Notes: generated from the sequence alone by a model not told the origin. Shown: positions 33,021 through 45,469, counted from the stretch's first letter. The stretch: 64,000 nt of DNA from Callipepla californica brunnescens (GCA_023055505.1 JALIRH010000076.1:186001-250000), one strand, 5' to 3'. Numbers and translations: made by a program.

Positions 33021-36000
33021 TCTCCCCTGTTTTCTTTTTGGAAAGCCACGTGGATATGCATAACACTAATCAGAGCAGGAGGGGCCTATCGCGTTACATC
33101 CGAAGCCATCTCGTTAATGCCTATTCCTGTCGCGTTACATCGCGATATCTCGGCAGTCACCTAATACAATAACATCTCCCCCTCCCCATGCTTGGTAAAG
33201 CCATTTGTTGTCTTGTAGATTTTGTTTGGGAACAGCACAGCGCTGGTATTACCCTGATGTAAAGAAAGTGTGCCTTGCCCCGTTACATCACGAACGCAAT
33301 CTACCTAACAGTTAGATTCCAGTTGCTGTTGGGGATCATCCGAACAGTACCTCCCAGCAATGATGTTCTCCATTTTTCTTCATTCTCTGTAGGACACGAT
33401 GTATTTCTTCTTTATCATGGTGAATGGTGATCAAGGTTTTCTGTACACTGTCTTGAATGTGCTGTAGCAGTTGGTGTAGATCATCGTGTTGGAAAAGTTT
33501 CTTTTATCAGGATGATGTTCATTCCAATAGGAGCAGGCTCTAGGTCCTGAATCAGCATGTAGTTGGACTGTAGCAACTAATGAGACGTAACTGGAGCTGC
33601 ATAGTTAAAAACACACCCTAGAATACTAGTAAAGTTACAGACACAGAAATTTGAGTGGTTATTGGTATTTACAACAATGTCATCTACACGTATAAAATTA
33701 CAGGAAGTCCTCATACAAACTATTTAATTAACAAACTATTAACATACTACAAACTAATTACACTCTTTAACAATAATGTTGAATGCAAGAAAAGAGACAA
33801 AACAATCATACTGTAAAGACAAGAAATATTCTTAAACTTAATAAGAAGTGAATAAACACACATTTCACCCATAGCTTAAGGTTCCTGCAACCTGGAAAAG
33901 AATTCCTGAGGGTCCCACTCTTTGTGTACCAGTAACTGATTAGAAGGAATAAAGTTGCATGTCAAATAGAATCAACAGCAGGTAAGCCTGCTAGAGCATT
34001 ACTAGTGATATTACTTTCCTTTGCCAGCTAACATCCTAACTTAGTAATTGTGGCTGAAGCTTGAGCAGTGCTGTTTCAGGGTATGCTGGATCTGAGAGAC
34101 AAGACATCTCTAGAGCAGAAGCAAGCAAATTGCACATTCAGAGCAACAAAAAGGGTTAGGGTTTTAGTCAACATGCATGCAATCACACACACGCAAACAT
34201 CCATCTTATACAAGTGTAAGTGATAAGTAATGTAAGTATATGTAAGTGTATGTAAGTGTAAGTGAGAGGCAGAAACTCCCTAAGCAAGTGCATTATTAGC
34301 TACTGACCCTTGAGAAATGGCAAACCACCAGAAAAGAGAGACAAAGGAACATGCTGGTGGTGCATGCGATAGGCAGTGCCAGCAGGGCGTCCCCTGCTTC
34401 AAGGTGCACTTTTCCTCTCTCACCCATCACAGTTTCTCTCCTGCTTTTATTCTTCTCTGGGTCTGCAGAGTTTTTCATTTGTACACCGCATCCACGTGGC
34501 CAGTGCGTGATGCTGAGCCCAAATGGAACACCTGCTTGCAAAGTAGAATAAACTATAGAGGTAAGCTCTCTTTAAAAATACTTACAGTCATAAATATCAG
34601 TTGCCTATGTTAATACTTTCTAGTGGTATGTCTGGTAGCTTTACCTGCTAGGCACCCATGGGGTCAGAGGGCTTACTCGGCCTCTGTCCCATATTCCAGA
34701 GCACTCTCACACTCACACACACACTCACGCCCCTCGGCCGTGACCCACGTCCTTGTGGGCAATGGGAACTGCACTACTAGAGGGTCCGCACTCGCTTCGA
34801 CCCTACGGGACGTCTCAGTCAGGTGTGCTCCGGGATACCTCCCCCGACTGAACAGATTAATGCAAATACTTACTCAATCCTGAGTCTTTGTTCGGGTCTT
34901 TGTGCACAGAAATTACGGGGTACTGCAGTTTCTTTCGCTCGTTTACCAAATTTAGAGTTTGGAGTTACAGGTCTCCGCACAGAAGTTACACAGCCCAGGG
35001 GCCTTTAGGTTCCTAATATGTGTGCTAATTAAAAGAATCAGTGAGCTTAAATACCTATAGGGCAATAATCAAGCATTCTCTGTTAGAATCATATGTTGAA
35101 TTGAAGTAAGATAGTGTGTGCTTCCGTCTCAAGTGATGCATTCTCTCCTCCTCCTCCCCCCACTTTTTTTTTTTTTCTTTTTTTTTTCTTTTTCTGCCTA
35201 GTGGATGAAAGAGAGAATCGCTCTATAATGTAGGGTTATCCCTTTGCTTGGAATTCTTTTCCAGGTTTTGTCTTTGCAGATTAGAAAAGATGTAATTGAT
35301 AGACTGATAACATCATAACCATGCGTTCTTAATACATTAAAAGTACTATTTCCATAGACTCCAATGTTGGTAACAACAGATCCTATCCAATTCACACTTA
35401 ATCTACTATTGAAATAGAAGAAACACACAACAACCTCCTAATGACCCACAAATACTGATATTAATTTATCTGATGACTCATTTCTATCAAGCAGGGGGCT
35501 GCTGAGCCCAAGTTACATTTGATGACCCACCTAAGCAATTAGCTGTAAAAATGCAAGTGCGGACTGTTAGAAAGTTTTACAATCCCTAAAGAATGCAGAT
35601 TCATTCATCACTGACATGATCAAATCCTCTCTCCTTTATTTGCATAGTTGGCAGTTGTGCTGGGCTCCAGCAATTGTCAGGCAACTCCTGATAAGGCAGC
35701 TCCTGGATCCCAAGGCACACCGAGTGAGCCCAGGACCAGAGCCTCCAAAACATTTTAAAGTGAGGGGTGATTTTTTTATTTTATTTTTATTTTTTTGCAC
35801 AGTTCACCAAGCGTGTGACACCTTTAACATCAAGGGGTACCCACTCTGGCCCGTTGTTGCCCATTATTACTGAAAAGGCTTCTGAGATCATGCCTTTCTC
35901 CAACAAGCTAGATCAAATCCGACCCCCGTCTGTCAGCACCCCCCTACCAGGGCCCCCTAAGCGTAATCCCTGCTTCTCTAGATTACTGTTCGCACTATCG

Positions 36001-36217
36001 CTCCAGGGAATAGGCGAAGTCGGGAAGCTCCCCCCGTTAGTGGGCATGGGTGGAAACAGCCAACCCCTGGGTGTAACTGAAGATGGTCAACTCAACCCCT
36101 TGTCCAATCTGGGCAGATTTTTATTCTGACTCCTTCCCAGGGGAGCGGCAAGCTGATCCAACCCACGTAAGTCATTCACTCGTTCACTCCCCATGTCACC
36201 ACCTTGACTCCCCTGAC
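33021..36217 (-). mobile_element. Decayed interior of the provirus
   Basis: No intact pol or env. A short helical stretch on the minus strand at about 33510-33350 (QLLQHIQDSVQKTL and RVLQRMKKNGEHH) may be part of a decayed gene but cannot be assigned. Sequence 36217-35870 continues the gag region in minus orientation with several stops. A (GTAAGT/GTATGTAAGT)n microsatellite lies at 34213-34265. T-rich runs lie at 35165-35195. Confidence 0.5.
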
Positions 36218-36736
36218 CTAAGGAATGTAACTTAGATAAAGAGCTTCCATCAATAATTTTCCCTCCTCTCTAGCAGCTTTTAGTGCACCTAGTATCAGTT
36301 CCCACGTTTTCAGCTCAGACTCACCTTCCTGAGCGCTCATAGCATGTTCTGCGAGCGCAGTGGTGAGATCATCCCACCTCTGGTGGTCAAGAATGTCTCG
36401 GGGGATCGTTAAGATCTCCCCTTCCCGCTCTAACCGGGAAATAACTGCAACTATCTCCTTCTCGGAAGGAGCATTCTTGTCAAAATAATCCTTACAAAAA
36501 TGAAAGATTACCTTGATAACTAGATCCATCACCAGCACGGCACTGATGTCGCAAACCGGGAGCGACCCGAATTTCCGCCATTCATTTAAATCATGAACTA
36601 AATGAGGGTCAGTAAACATCCCTAGATTCTGCCCATATATTAAGAGTCTCGGAAGTTCCTTTCTAACATCTATGCCCTTAACCCCCTGTTTCTCTAAAAA
36701 TTGAGAAAGTAATTGATAGGCTGCTTGCCTCTCCAT
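36218..36736 (-). pseudogene. Gag N-terminal/matrix-like ORF (172 aa)
   Basis: Open frame starting MERQAAYQLLSQFLEKQG about 315 bases after the primer-binding site. Residues about 68-133 (MDLVIKVIFHFCKDYF..., PSEKEIVAVISRLEREG..., HQRWDDLTTALAEHAM) have the pattern of an alpharetroviral matrix domain. The first about 60 residues are an extension that I do not recognise from that family. The frame stops at 36218, followed by sequence still resembling gag with stops, so the gene is truncated. It is the only open retroviral frame left in this provirus. Confidence 0.65.
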
Positions 36737-37050
36737 ACCTAAATCCAGTGCGCACCGTTGCAGCCTTACAAGGTTGGCAGCCCGTATAGGCCAGGCACTT
36801 GATTTGTTGGAGCCTCCAAGCCCGCAAGGTGGAGCTCAGCTCACAATTTCAGAGTCCTGAGGCGCGGCACTCTCTCCAAAATCTTAGGTGCCTCGCGGCA
36901 GCTCCTTCTCCGTCGGAGTGCTCTTCACTATCAAAGCACAGCACCACTTGTAGAGCTTGTCGCCGTTCCTGCTGCTTAGGGACACGATCCAACGAATGCC
37001 ACTCCAGTCCAGCTTGTATCGACGGATCCTGGGCCAGCCAGTCGGAAAAC

Positions 37051-37063
37051 GTCGGGGTCACCA
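37051..37063 (-). other. Primer-binding site (tRNA-Trp type)
   Basis: TGGTGACCCCGAC on the minus strand, two bases after the CA end of the 5' LTR. This matches the tRNA-Trp primer site used by alpharetroviruses. Confidence 0.75.
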
Positions 37064-37065
37064 TC

Positions 37066-37456
37066 TGTCAGAGCTCGACAGAAAATTGCTGGAGACTTGA
37101 CGAAGCCAACGGGAGACAAAGACACGACCAGTATGATCAAATGGTCTCAGCTTTAATCAGAAAGCTGCGTACATTTATAGTAGTGGTAATGAAGTTCATA
37201 CATATTGCAAAATCCGAGCTCCTAATAGGTTAGAGATATAAGTCAACAGAACTTTTCATTAAACATTCTTGTGGTTAAGCAGAAATTTCATTGGTCACTA
37301 CTTTCTTAAATCTTTACTCCTACCTCCTTCACTTTACGGCAAAGTTACCGTGCCCTTGTCTGTAATTGGACAGTGCCTCATCATGTTTCTGCTCAAGCTG
37401 CTGCAGCTGGTCCCCGTGGCCTTTTTCTGCAAGCCAGGTTTCAACCATACACTTCA
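37066..37456 (-). repeat. 5' LTR of the alpharetrovirus-like provirus
   Basis: Full-length match to 32630-33020. On the minus strand it ends ...GAGCTCTGACA just before the primer-binding site. Confidence 0.85.
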
Positions 37457-37942
37457 TATTTCATCTCATTTTTTCCCTTCATAAAGGAAACAAACAGATC
37501 ATAACTAATCCATAGGATTTACAGAGACTTCATCCAGCTCTGAGGATTCATAGGCTTGAGGTCCTACTTTTGATTATTTTAAACTCACAGCGTAAGAATG
37601 AAACTACTTTAGGTTGCTCTCTACTAAATGCTGTGGGGGGAAAAAAAAGGCACTTGTGTCCTCAGTGCAGAGCCAAGGGAACTTGAGCAAGATGAAGCCT
37701 GCTACTCACTGCTTGGAGTTTCCCTGCTGGTTACGTTCCAATCTGTCCATGTTCATAGAAGATAAGTGGTGGAGTTGTTAAAAATATTGACAAGATAGTG
37801 GTTGGTGTCTGTTCCCTTCTCTCCGTGAAGGTAAATGGGGAATGCAGATGGTTTGTCCAGAACAAGCAAGTCAGAAGTGTTTCTTTGGATTTGTTCAGTA
37901 GTCGGTGGCAGATCCTGTTTTGGGAGCCCCCTGGCTGCGCTG
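37457..37942. other. Unassigned sequence
   Basis: Between the provirus and the duplicated block. No gene or repeat recognised. Confidence 0.35.
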
Positions 37943-38469
37943 CCCTGGGCTCCAGAGGACAGGCACTGGAGGGGAACATGGCCCCAAGCTGCTGGTGGCA
38001 TGCACACAGGTTTGTACTCTCCTAAAGAAGGCCAGCACATTCCAGCCACCTTCCTTCCTTCCCCGCGCAGGAGGTGTCTGCTCGTTTTTTGTTTGCAGAG
38101 TTCTGCCGGGGGCAGTGCTGGCTTTGTAAGTCCGACAGATTTGCTCTTTTGCTTTATTCAGATCTTTGTACTGAGCCTTCTGCTCTCCTTTGACTTCATT
38201 TTTCAGAGGTTTGTTCCTGCGATTATGCTTAGCACTTTCTTTTGATTATTATTTGTATTTTGAATGGATTGAGGAGCCTTGTCTTCTCGTTTATATCCAT
38301 AGAAACTGGAGCAAAGGGATTTTAGTCACTAGATTTACCCCTTGGCAGTGCTGCTATCGCAGTCACTGTCTCTTTCATACAGGCATATATTCTGAGCCTG
38401 TGTTTACCAATGATAGTGACTTTACTCCTTAATTCTGTCCATATTATAGTCAAGCTGTTGCACTCCAAG
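37943..38469 (+). repeat. Segmental duplication, copy A part 1
   Basis: Nearly identical, in the same orientation, to 63185-63711, starting CCCTGGGCTCCAGAGG and ending CACTCCAAG. Only scattered differences. It appears noncoding. Confidence 0.9.
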
Positions 38470-39559
38470 TGCTAAAAAGGATTACATTTCCGTGGCGCAC
38501 ATTCAGTGGCTCCAGAACGAACGTTGCTAAAGGTAGTGCCTCTGCAAGTGTGATTGTATTTAAATGTATTATGGCAGACAGTTAAAAGATATGCCTAAAT
38601 GGGAACAGTCACATATAGAGAAAATAGCTAACATTTAAGTCAGCATCCTTCCTGAACGCCAGCAATATCAATCTTATGTAGGTGGCTGAGGCAAACCAGT
38701 CGTCCCTTCTACGTTGCCTGCGTTGCTTCCTTTATCTAGTACAATTACACACTCGCTCTGTGTGGGGAGTTGTATTTTTTCCTCTGTGCTCTGTAAATTA
38801 AGTCTTGTGACCTCGAGACATAGCTTCTGTTTTCCACAAGAGGCCAATAAAGTGTAAGACAAGACAGCTGCAAGGCTTTAAGTAGAAAACGCCATCATTT
38901 TTTTTATCTTGCAGACCTGTTGCTCAGCTGTTGTATTTATCTTAATAATTTCTTCTTTCAAAAATGGTTTGCCCTCTGATAAAGTGGAATTCAATTGCTA
39001 ATTCTTCCTTCCAGTGTTTTGTTTCCAAAACCTTCAAGGAGTTCCAAGAGTTCCCAGCTGATGTCTTTCTTCCATTTTTCAGTTCTTAGTTAACCCTGGA
39101 ACAGCCTCTGCAGAATAATTGTGTCATCACAAAGACTCCGAAAACAGGATGGCAATGTCAGTGCTTTGGTCTTTTAAGAGTTTCAGGAATTGCTGTGGTG
39201 TTAGCTACTCCCATTTTTCTGGGGATCATCCCAGACAAGCTACATCCAAGCCAGCATCCCGTTGCAGCTGAAGGGCAGGGGCCCATCCACGCTTTGCCAT
39301 CACTCAGTCTGGGTGCTGCAGCCTCCTGGCTCCTTAGGTCTTCCCTCAGTTCCAGGTAACAGAACCATTCCGTTGTAGTTAGGAGGTTCAGGATAGCCTG
39401 AAGTCCTCATATAGAAAGAAAGATTTTGCCAGCTCTGTTGCAGACAAGAACCATCTGGGACAGCTCTTGTTGGCCTGGGAGCTATCCCATGTTTCCTAAA
39501 TCAGCAAGGAATAACTCCGCCTAACATCAGAAACATTTACAGCATGACAAAGACACTTA

Positions 39560-39690
39560 TTTGCCCTAAGAAGCCAGGTGGAGGAGCCTTGGGTGGCCTG
39601 ATGTAGTGGGTGGCAACCCTGCCCACAGCAGTGGTTTGGAGCTAGGCAGTCTCTATTGTCCCTTCCAACCTAAGCCACTCTATGGATCTG
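39560..39690 (+). mobile_element. CR1 3'-end fragment
   Basis: GGAGCTAGGCAGTCTCTATTGTCCCTTCCAACCTAAGCC...CTATGGATCTGTG is a typical decayed CR1 3' end in plus orientation. Confidence 0.6.
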
Positions 39691-39990
39691 TGTACTCTTG
39701 TCCTGAAAAACCAGCAGTAGGATAAGAGGAAATGGCCTCCAGTTGTGCCAGCAGAAATTCAGGTTGGATATCAGGAAGAATTTCTTCTCTGAAAGAGTGG
39801 TCAGGCGCTGAAATGGGCTGCCCAGAGAGGTGATGGAATCTGTCCCTGGACGTGCGGAAGAGACATTTAGATGCCGTACTGAGGGAGGACGTCTTTTAGC
39901 AGGGAAATACTGGTGATGGGGGGGACAGTTGGACTGGACGATCTCAGAGGGCTTTTCCAACCCCGTTGATTCTGTGATGCTTGATAGTGA
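39691..39990 (+). mobile_element. CR1 3'-end fragment with the C-terminal coding tail
   Basis: Plus-orientation CR1. It encodes [25 protein letters not shown] sequence (here with changes), then the 3' UTR with GGACTGGACGATCTCAGAGG...TTCCAACCCCGTTGATTCTGTGATG. It abuts another CR1 tail on its left. Confidence 0.8.
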
Positions 39991-40233
39991 AAACGTTTCG
40001 GATTTTGTTGCTGCTTAGCAAGAGTCTCACGTGTGCGTAACTCGTGTTGCCTTGCTTCTGGGCCTACTGATGGTGCTGTGGTTTGGTTGGTTCTCCTAAA
40101 CCTGTGAAGTTGCTCCAAAGATCATGGTGAACTTGCCTTTGGAGGTAGCTAGGCTTCTCCTTTGTTTCAGGGTATGCTACCTTGGTAGGATCACAGCTCA
40201 GAAGGACGTTACCCTGCCAGCTTTAATCCAAGT

Positions 40234-40506
40234 ATGAACTGCAGGGCACATGTGGTGGCAGCCCTGGCACGCAGCAGGACGGGCGCTGTGAGGTGCATAC
40301 CTCACGCTCATCCTTCAAGAGAAAGGAGTTTGCACTATTGCAGTGTGGGCCAGCTAGATGCCCCTGGAAACCTATCCTGTGCTGCCTGTGGTTATACACT
40401 ATAACATACGTAACATAGCAGGGAGTGTCTAGCAGCAGCAGCTTCCCGGCCATTATCTGGTGCTGCTGGTGGCTGTGTGTGTGCAGTGTGATGGTGTTAC
40501 ACTCGT
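40234..40506 (+). repeat. Segmental duplication, copy A part 2
   Basis: Matches 63718-64000 in the same orientation, from ATGAACTGCAGGGCA onward. The match reaches the window edge in copy B, so the right border is not visible. Confidence 0.85.
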
Positions 40507-41690
40507 GAGGGACCTGCTGTCAGAGAGAGGTAGCAGCTGGTAAAAACAGTGAGAAAAATGAAGCAGAGGGAATCTGGCTCAGCTTTATTTATCTCCTGAT
40601 GTGAGCCGTGTCGCAAACACTCCCGTGGCAAATAGCATGAAATGAAAAAGAAGAAAGAAGTGTGACTGAGATCAGCTTTCAGTTGTGGAGGATACAGCTT
40701 TTTTTGCAGAATGAGCAATTTTTGCCTATTACCGGTCACACATGCTGTTTAATTTCTCTCGCTTTCCTGCTGTGCATCTTATTTTTCTCTTCTGTGTGGA
40801 AATGGAATAAGGTGTTGTCAGGAGTCAGTTTTGAACATTAAATGTTCCCCTGTGTGTGCGTGTGAGCGCGTTCAGATTTGCCTGAAAGGTTAGGACCTTT
40901 TGGTACAAGGTGCTGTGGAAACCAAACTAAATTGTATCTGCTCTACGCTATCTTCTAATTGACAAGAGGAAAGTACCCGTGTGTAACTTTTCTGGTGTTT
41001 TGCTTGAAACAGTAGGACTGGGGCTCGAGGTGCTGTTATAACTCAAGTCAGTGTTTTTAACTCTCCGTTTTCAGGAAGAGCGGTGTTGCAGAGTGACTTT
41101 CTTACTGTAATCTGAGCAGACTGAAGCAGGCTTGTGGTCTGAACTGTGAGCCCCAAGTTCCTTGGCAGAGTTTCAAGACAAGCACATCTCTCTCTGCTGA
41201 GGTTTGTCACATCGGAAAGGCTCAAATGAGAGAAGGGACTTGGGGTCTTTCCTCATTTTAACTCCCAGGGGCTGTTTTGCTTGGCAAGAGACAATCTCTC
41301 TGTGCACAGCCACTTTGCCCACCTGTTTTCTCAGGATAGGCATTAATTCTGGAAGTTGATAAGGTCTGAGGAGAAAGTTGAGGTCACTGTAAATCTAGAT
41401 TATTCTTGGAAATAACTCACGCTTCTTTCCTAGGCTTGATATGTTTCCTCCTCGAGAGCCTCAGAAATAGATTTAATCAAACATGAAAATTTCCCTGCTA
41501 GAAACTATTGGTATCACTTTCCAGTACTCCAGGTTTTTTTTTTTAATTTGGTTGTTTGTTGTTTTGTTTTTGAGAGAGAGTAACACGCAGAAAGTGAATT
41601 TAAACTGCCTTTCATTTTGGGTCGGAGAGCAGAAGTGAAATGAAGTTACTGTTATTTTAGGACTTTTCACGCCAACTTTTCCGGGGCAGA
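40507..41690. other. Unassigned sequence before the CpG island
   Basis: No coding or repeat signature recognised. It could still belong to the duplication beyond the window end. Confidence 0.35.
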
Positions 41691-42490
41691 GAAATGAGAA
41701 TGCGTTCTTTTTACCCTCGTTCAGAGGGAGAAGCGGTTTCCGCGGTGTGTGCTGCCCCCGCGCGGCCGATGCTCGGAACTGCAGCAGCCGAGGTTTGGTC
41801 TTCCGGGCAGCACGGCGCATGCGCGCCGAAACGTGGAAGCGGCGGTCGTGAATGGCGGCCGCTCTGCGCAGGGACTGCGCCGCCGGCAGCGACGTTACCC
41901 CTTCTCACGTTCCAGCTCCGTCCGCGGTCGCATCCCCGGATCGCACCGACCAGGCTCACAGCCGCCCCCGAGCGCCTCGCGGCATCCGATCCGCTTCTCG
42001 CCGCCGTGGACCGTGAGGCGTCCCGGCCCCCCCAGCCCCGCACCGCCCGCCGGCCGTTTCCGCGAGCTCTCGGCAGCGGCGGAACAACCTGAGCGACGCG
42101 GGGCCGTCGTGGTACGCCGCCGACTTTCCCGGGAGCTGCGGAAGGGGCTGTCCCACGCCCCGCGGGCGCCTCGCCACGCACTGCCGGGCGCGGCCACGTT
42201 GCTCAGCGAGTGCCCGCATCGGCGGCGCTCCCGTGCGCGCAGTACCTGCAGTACCCCCGGCGGCCACAGGAGGGCGCCGCTTCACGCTATTCCCCCGCAG
42301 CCCTGCATGCAGGACGCACGGCGCTGAGCCGGCGTCCAGGCGTCCCTGTGCCGCAACACCGAGAGCGACCTGAGGCTCCGCACCCACGGACCGCCTGCTT
42401 CTCCCGCACCATCAGCCACGCTCCGCTACTGCAGGTACGGCCCGCATCCGCACCTTTCTGCCCCTGAAATGGGCGCTGCCCCCTCCCCGG
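41690..42490. promoter_or_regulatory. CpG island
   Basis: A strongly GC-rich, CpG-dense block of about 800 bases, unlike its AT-richer surroundings. Open frames run through it on both strands, as expected from GC content; none shows a recognisable protein. It lies 0.8 kb upstream of the first surviving CENPC exon and is probably a promoter (of this truncated gene or a neighbour on the minus strand). An ATGGCGGCC at 41851 is a possible first-exon start, but it is unproven. Confidence 0.7.
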
Positions 42491-42698
42491 CACCTCCCGC
42501 TCCTCTCCTTTGCCCTCAGTCTCTGCTTTGAATCTAGGAAGTTGTGTTGCATTGAATCTAAACTAGGCGTCGTAGCTTGAGCAAACAGGAAACTTCAGGC
42601 AGAAACTCAGGGGCCATAGAAATACCGGTATTGCTGAAGAAAGCTGCTGTTTGCAACTCAATACGGGGTGGTACCATGAAGATAAGGACGATGCAGTG

Positions 42699-42914
42699 GT
42701 GTAGGGCAAATAACCCCCAAGAATAGCACCCAAAAAACAAAATAGTGCAGAAGACAGTATATTGGTGGAAGGCTCAAGTATGTGGCATACAGGCAATTAG
42801 TAAGAAGAGAGTGGCTCACCTTTGAAGATGGTCGAGGCTTGCCAATAACTCCACTAGGGAGGGAACTCCAACAAGAGATCCTTCCCTGGGGATGGTCAGC
42901 CCTTAAATGGGGGC
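42699..42914 (-). repeat. LTR-like repeat, inverted partner of 18491-18703
   Basis: Reverse complement of the repeat at 18491-18703, from TGTAGGGCAAATAACCCC to CCCTTAAATGGGG. It lies between the CpG island and the first CENPC exon. Confidence 0.6.
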
Positions 42915-43279
42915 AGGATAGTTTTATGACACGATGAAATTCTGAACTTTGTTACTGTCTTTTGCTTTGCTTTGCTTGTAGAACATTTCTTTAAAGTACT
43001 TGTATAACGCTGCAGGGGAGAGGAAGCCTGGTTAGAGAGATGTGAGCCCAGTTGGCCTGCCTCATAGCTGAGTGGAAGGGCAACTGATGAAAAGGAGCTG
43101 TGGTCTCTAACAGTGATCATTTGCTTCAGCGCCTCATCAAGTGCAGACTGGTGTTTGGGAGGAAAAAAAACCTACATGTGCTGAAAGAAAATTAAATTTT
43201 CTATTTCTGCTATAGCTGTAGCATTCCTTTGATGTGCAACACATTGAAGCAGGTGTCTTTTTATTCTTTTCTTTTGAAG
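42915..43279 (+). other. Sequence between the LTR-like repeat and the first CENPC exon
   Basis: No exon or repeat recognised. It ends with the polypyrimidine-rich TTTTCTTTTGAAG acceptor of the first CENPC exon. Confidence 0.4.
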
Positions 43280-43353
43280 CGGGCTCGTCCTAGAACATTC
43301 TGAGAAACGTACTTCACGAAGTAAGCGTTACGAAGAGAATAATGAATCTTCAG
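43280..43353 (+). pseudogene. CENPC: CENPC exon, Ser/Arg-rich segment
   Basis: 74 bp. Encodes GLVLEHSEKRTSRSKRYEEN. Assigned by exon phase and position. The similarity to the CSRSTRSSKNED stretch of CENPC is modest. Acceptor TTTTGAAG, donor GTATTC. Confidence 0.6.
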
Positions 43354-44539
43354 GTATTCTTTGAAGTTGGTATTTTCATGCATTGTGTGAGCTGCTTAGG
43401 CTGTGATTGTGCAGTAATTTCTTTTGTGTCCTCTGCACTTGTTCTTCAGAATAAGAAATGCAGGTTGAATCGGCTGTAATTGCAATTCTGCCCAAGTCCA
43501 TGGTACAGTACACACCAGCTTCATGTTGTGTTAACTGTATAAGGTCTGGCATCAAGCCTGTGGGGATACAGTTGTCCTTGCACAATACTTGAAATGAATC
43601 CTTTTGGTTCTGGTTTGTAGGGGAACTGTTTATTCAGGGCTCGAGGGGTGTGGCTGGCCTAGGGAACACAGGCACATTGTTTGCCTCTGTGCTCCCCAGA
43701 TGATCAGAAGAGGGGACTCAGGGTGGAGCTACCTTTGGCCAGCTAGGGGCCAGCCACTGGAGGGAGAGCATCTCTTGGGCCTAGGCTGCTTCCTGAGAAG
43801 GAGTGCTGCATGGCCAGAGAGCCCCTTTGACTCTTCTTTCTGTGTGCGACGATTGGCCTAGCTGTGAATGCTTTGCCTGGTATTGCCAGGAACCTGTCAG
43901 AAGCAATTTTTGCTTCTTTATGAGCAGAACAAGTTTGTACCGGTTTGATGCACTGTCATGCAGAGCTGCTGTATTTAATCACTTCAGGCTGCTGTGGAGC
44001 TAAGTTTCCCACCCTGTGGCCTGCTCACCTGAAAATGTTTTGGTTTTCTATGATAAGTTGCTCTACACGAGTTAAACGTACTGCTGTAACGTATGTGAAC
44101 TCTGGAGGTAGAAAGTCTTTTCCTTCCTTTTAAAGCCAGTTATAGTTGTTGCTTAGTTAATGTAATGTCTTTTTCAGACCTAGTTTTGTGGATGTTCTAG
44201 TAATGAGTTTGCTTTGAAGTTATGCTGGGGGGGTGTAAAGCTGACTGATCTCACACTTCAGTCAGAAAAACTGCATGTGTAGTTCTTGAATTTTCAGAGA
44301 GATGTCTAAGGAATATTTACTTGAATGTGTAGTTTTCCTGTACTTTGTAAAGCTGAAGCTTTTTGGTGCATGCATAAATTACATGTCGCTTTTATCTACA
44401 CTGGGTTTCGTGAATCTTTGAAGAGAAATGTTAGTCGGAACATTAGCATTGGGAGCTGTGGTTCTTGGAGACAGATTGAGTATAAGTCATGAGTAGTAAA
44501 TAAATGCCTATTGTGATGGCTTTTTCAATGTATTTTCAG

Positions 44540-44608
44540 ATAATTCTGAAGACCTGCAATGTCAGATAAAAAATCTACTGTCAGACAAGATAGGCAGACA
44601 AAAAATAG
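44540..44608 (+). pseudogene. CENPC: CENPC exon before the CENP-C motif
   Basis: 69 bp. DNSEDLQCQIKNLLSDKIGR, open, with TATTTTCAG acceptor and GTAAGA donor. Its single-base overhang completes the Val codon of the next exon (VLPSNTPN), which supports the assignment. Confidence 0.75.
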
Positions 44609-45469
44609 GTAAGACTATTTTAAAATACCTTAATGTAACTGCATAAATACAAGCACGTTTCCAACTTGATGTAAATTTTGGCTGAAGGAGACGCAGGGAA
44701 ACACGTCGCGATTTGTGAACCGCTAATCACAAACGAGTGAATTTGTTAATGCGCTAAGCATCTTTAATATTTCATGGAAATGTAGAGTGCTGAAAACCTC
44801 GAGTTTCAGATGAATAGGATTTGGAAAACAATCTGGAAAATACATGGAACGTATTATAGACAAGAGATGTTAATTCCTCTTTGGAGTACTGTATAACCCT
44901 GCTCTGTGTTTTTTTCTTCAACTTTTGATGATTTTTTTTTTTGTATATTCAACAGTTCCCATTTTAATTGTCACATTTTCAATGTTTCGAGTTAACGCGT
45001 TGCTCACAATTCAGTGAGAGGGTTTGAATTAATCTTGCACAGAGGAACTGAGGGTGCAGATAAGCTGTCTTCCGTGCTATTGGAGTTGGTCCTGTGGGAG
45101 ACGGTGGCACAACGGGCGTATGGTGGGCTGCAATCCCACACTTATCTGCTTTTATTATTTCCTTTGTTATAGTTCTTGAAGGTACACAATATTCTTGTGC
45201 ACGAAATAATAAAGGCAAAGCTTGTTGTTTTTAGTTTACCATTTTTACTTTTAGCATTTAAATATTGTTGACTGTTGTTCTCAACTGTTAAGGGAGCTTT
45301 TATTTTTTCTTACAAAGCGTAAAATTCTTACTGCATTTATACATCGCAGCTTAGAAAAATTAAGAGTTGAGAGTCTAATTCAGAAGATAGATATCGGAGA
45401 AGTCCTGAAGATGCATGGGATTTTCTGTTGGCGAGAGTAGAATCGGGGAGAAGAGAGCCTGCTAAGGCG

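Larger units (their letters stand above)
32630..37456 (-). mobile_element. Alpharetrovirus-like provirus, internally deleted
   Basis: Two LTRs of equal length (391 bp: 32630-33020 and 37066-37456) in the same minus orientation bound a 4.0-kb interior. Next to the 5' LTR lies a primer-binding site starting TGGTGACCCCGAC (37051-37063, minus), the tryptophan-tRNA type used by avian alpharetroviruses. A purine tract lies beside the 3' LTR (about 33021-33040). Only a gag N-terminal frame is open. RT and integrase motifs are not seen, so pol is deleted or decayed. The LTRs differ at many sites, which suggests an old insertion. No target duplication was found by eye. It lies upstream of the first surviving RANBP2 exon. 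Confidence 0.82.
38470..40233 (+). other. Segment absent from duplication copy B, with CR1 tails
   Basis: About 1.76 kb that is missing between 63711 and 63718 in the second copy. It includes two CR1 3' pieces (39560-39990). The remainder (38470-39560 and 39991-40233) is unassigned. Confidence 0.6.

Noticed and set aside
33350..33510. Possible envelope TM helix in the alpharetrovirus-like provirus
   Set aside because: Only a short helical stretch is seen, without a CX6CC or membrane segment. Not enough to name it.
34213..34265. GTAAGT-rich tandem repeat inside the provirus, possible CRISPR-like or regulatory array
   Set aside because: Units are short, irregular and without spacers. It is a simple microsatellite.
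41749..42327. 192-codon open frame in the CpG island (and overlapping frames on both strands)
   Set aside because: All six frames are long because of GC content. There is no recognisable domain, and the frame does not join to the CENPC exons by a visible splice. Treated as promoter/CpG island.
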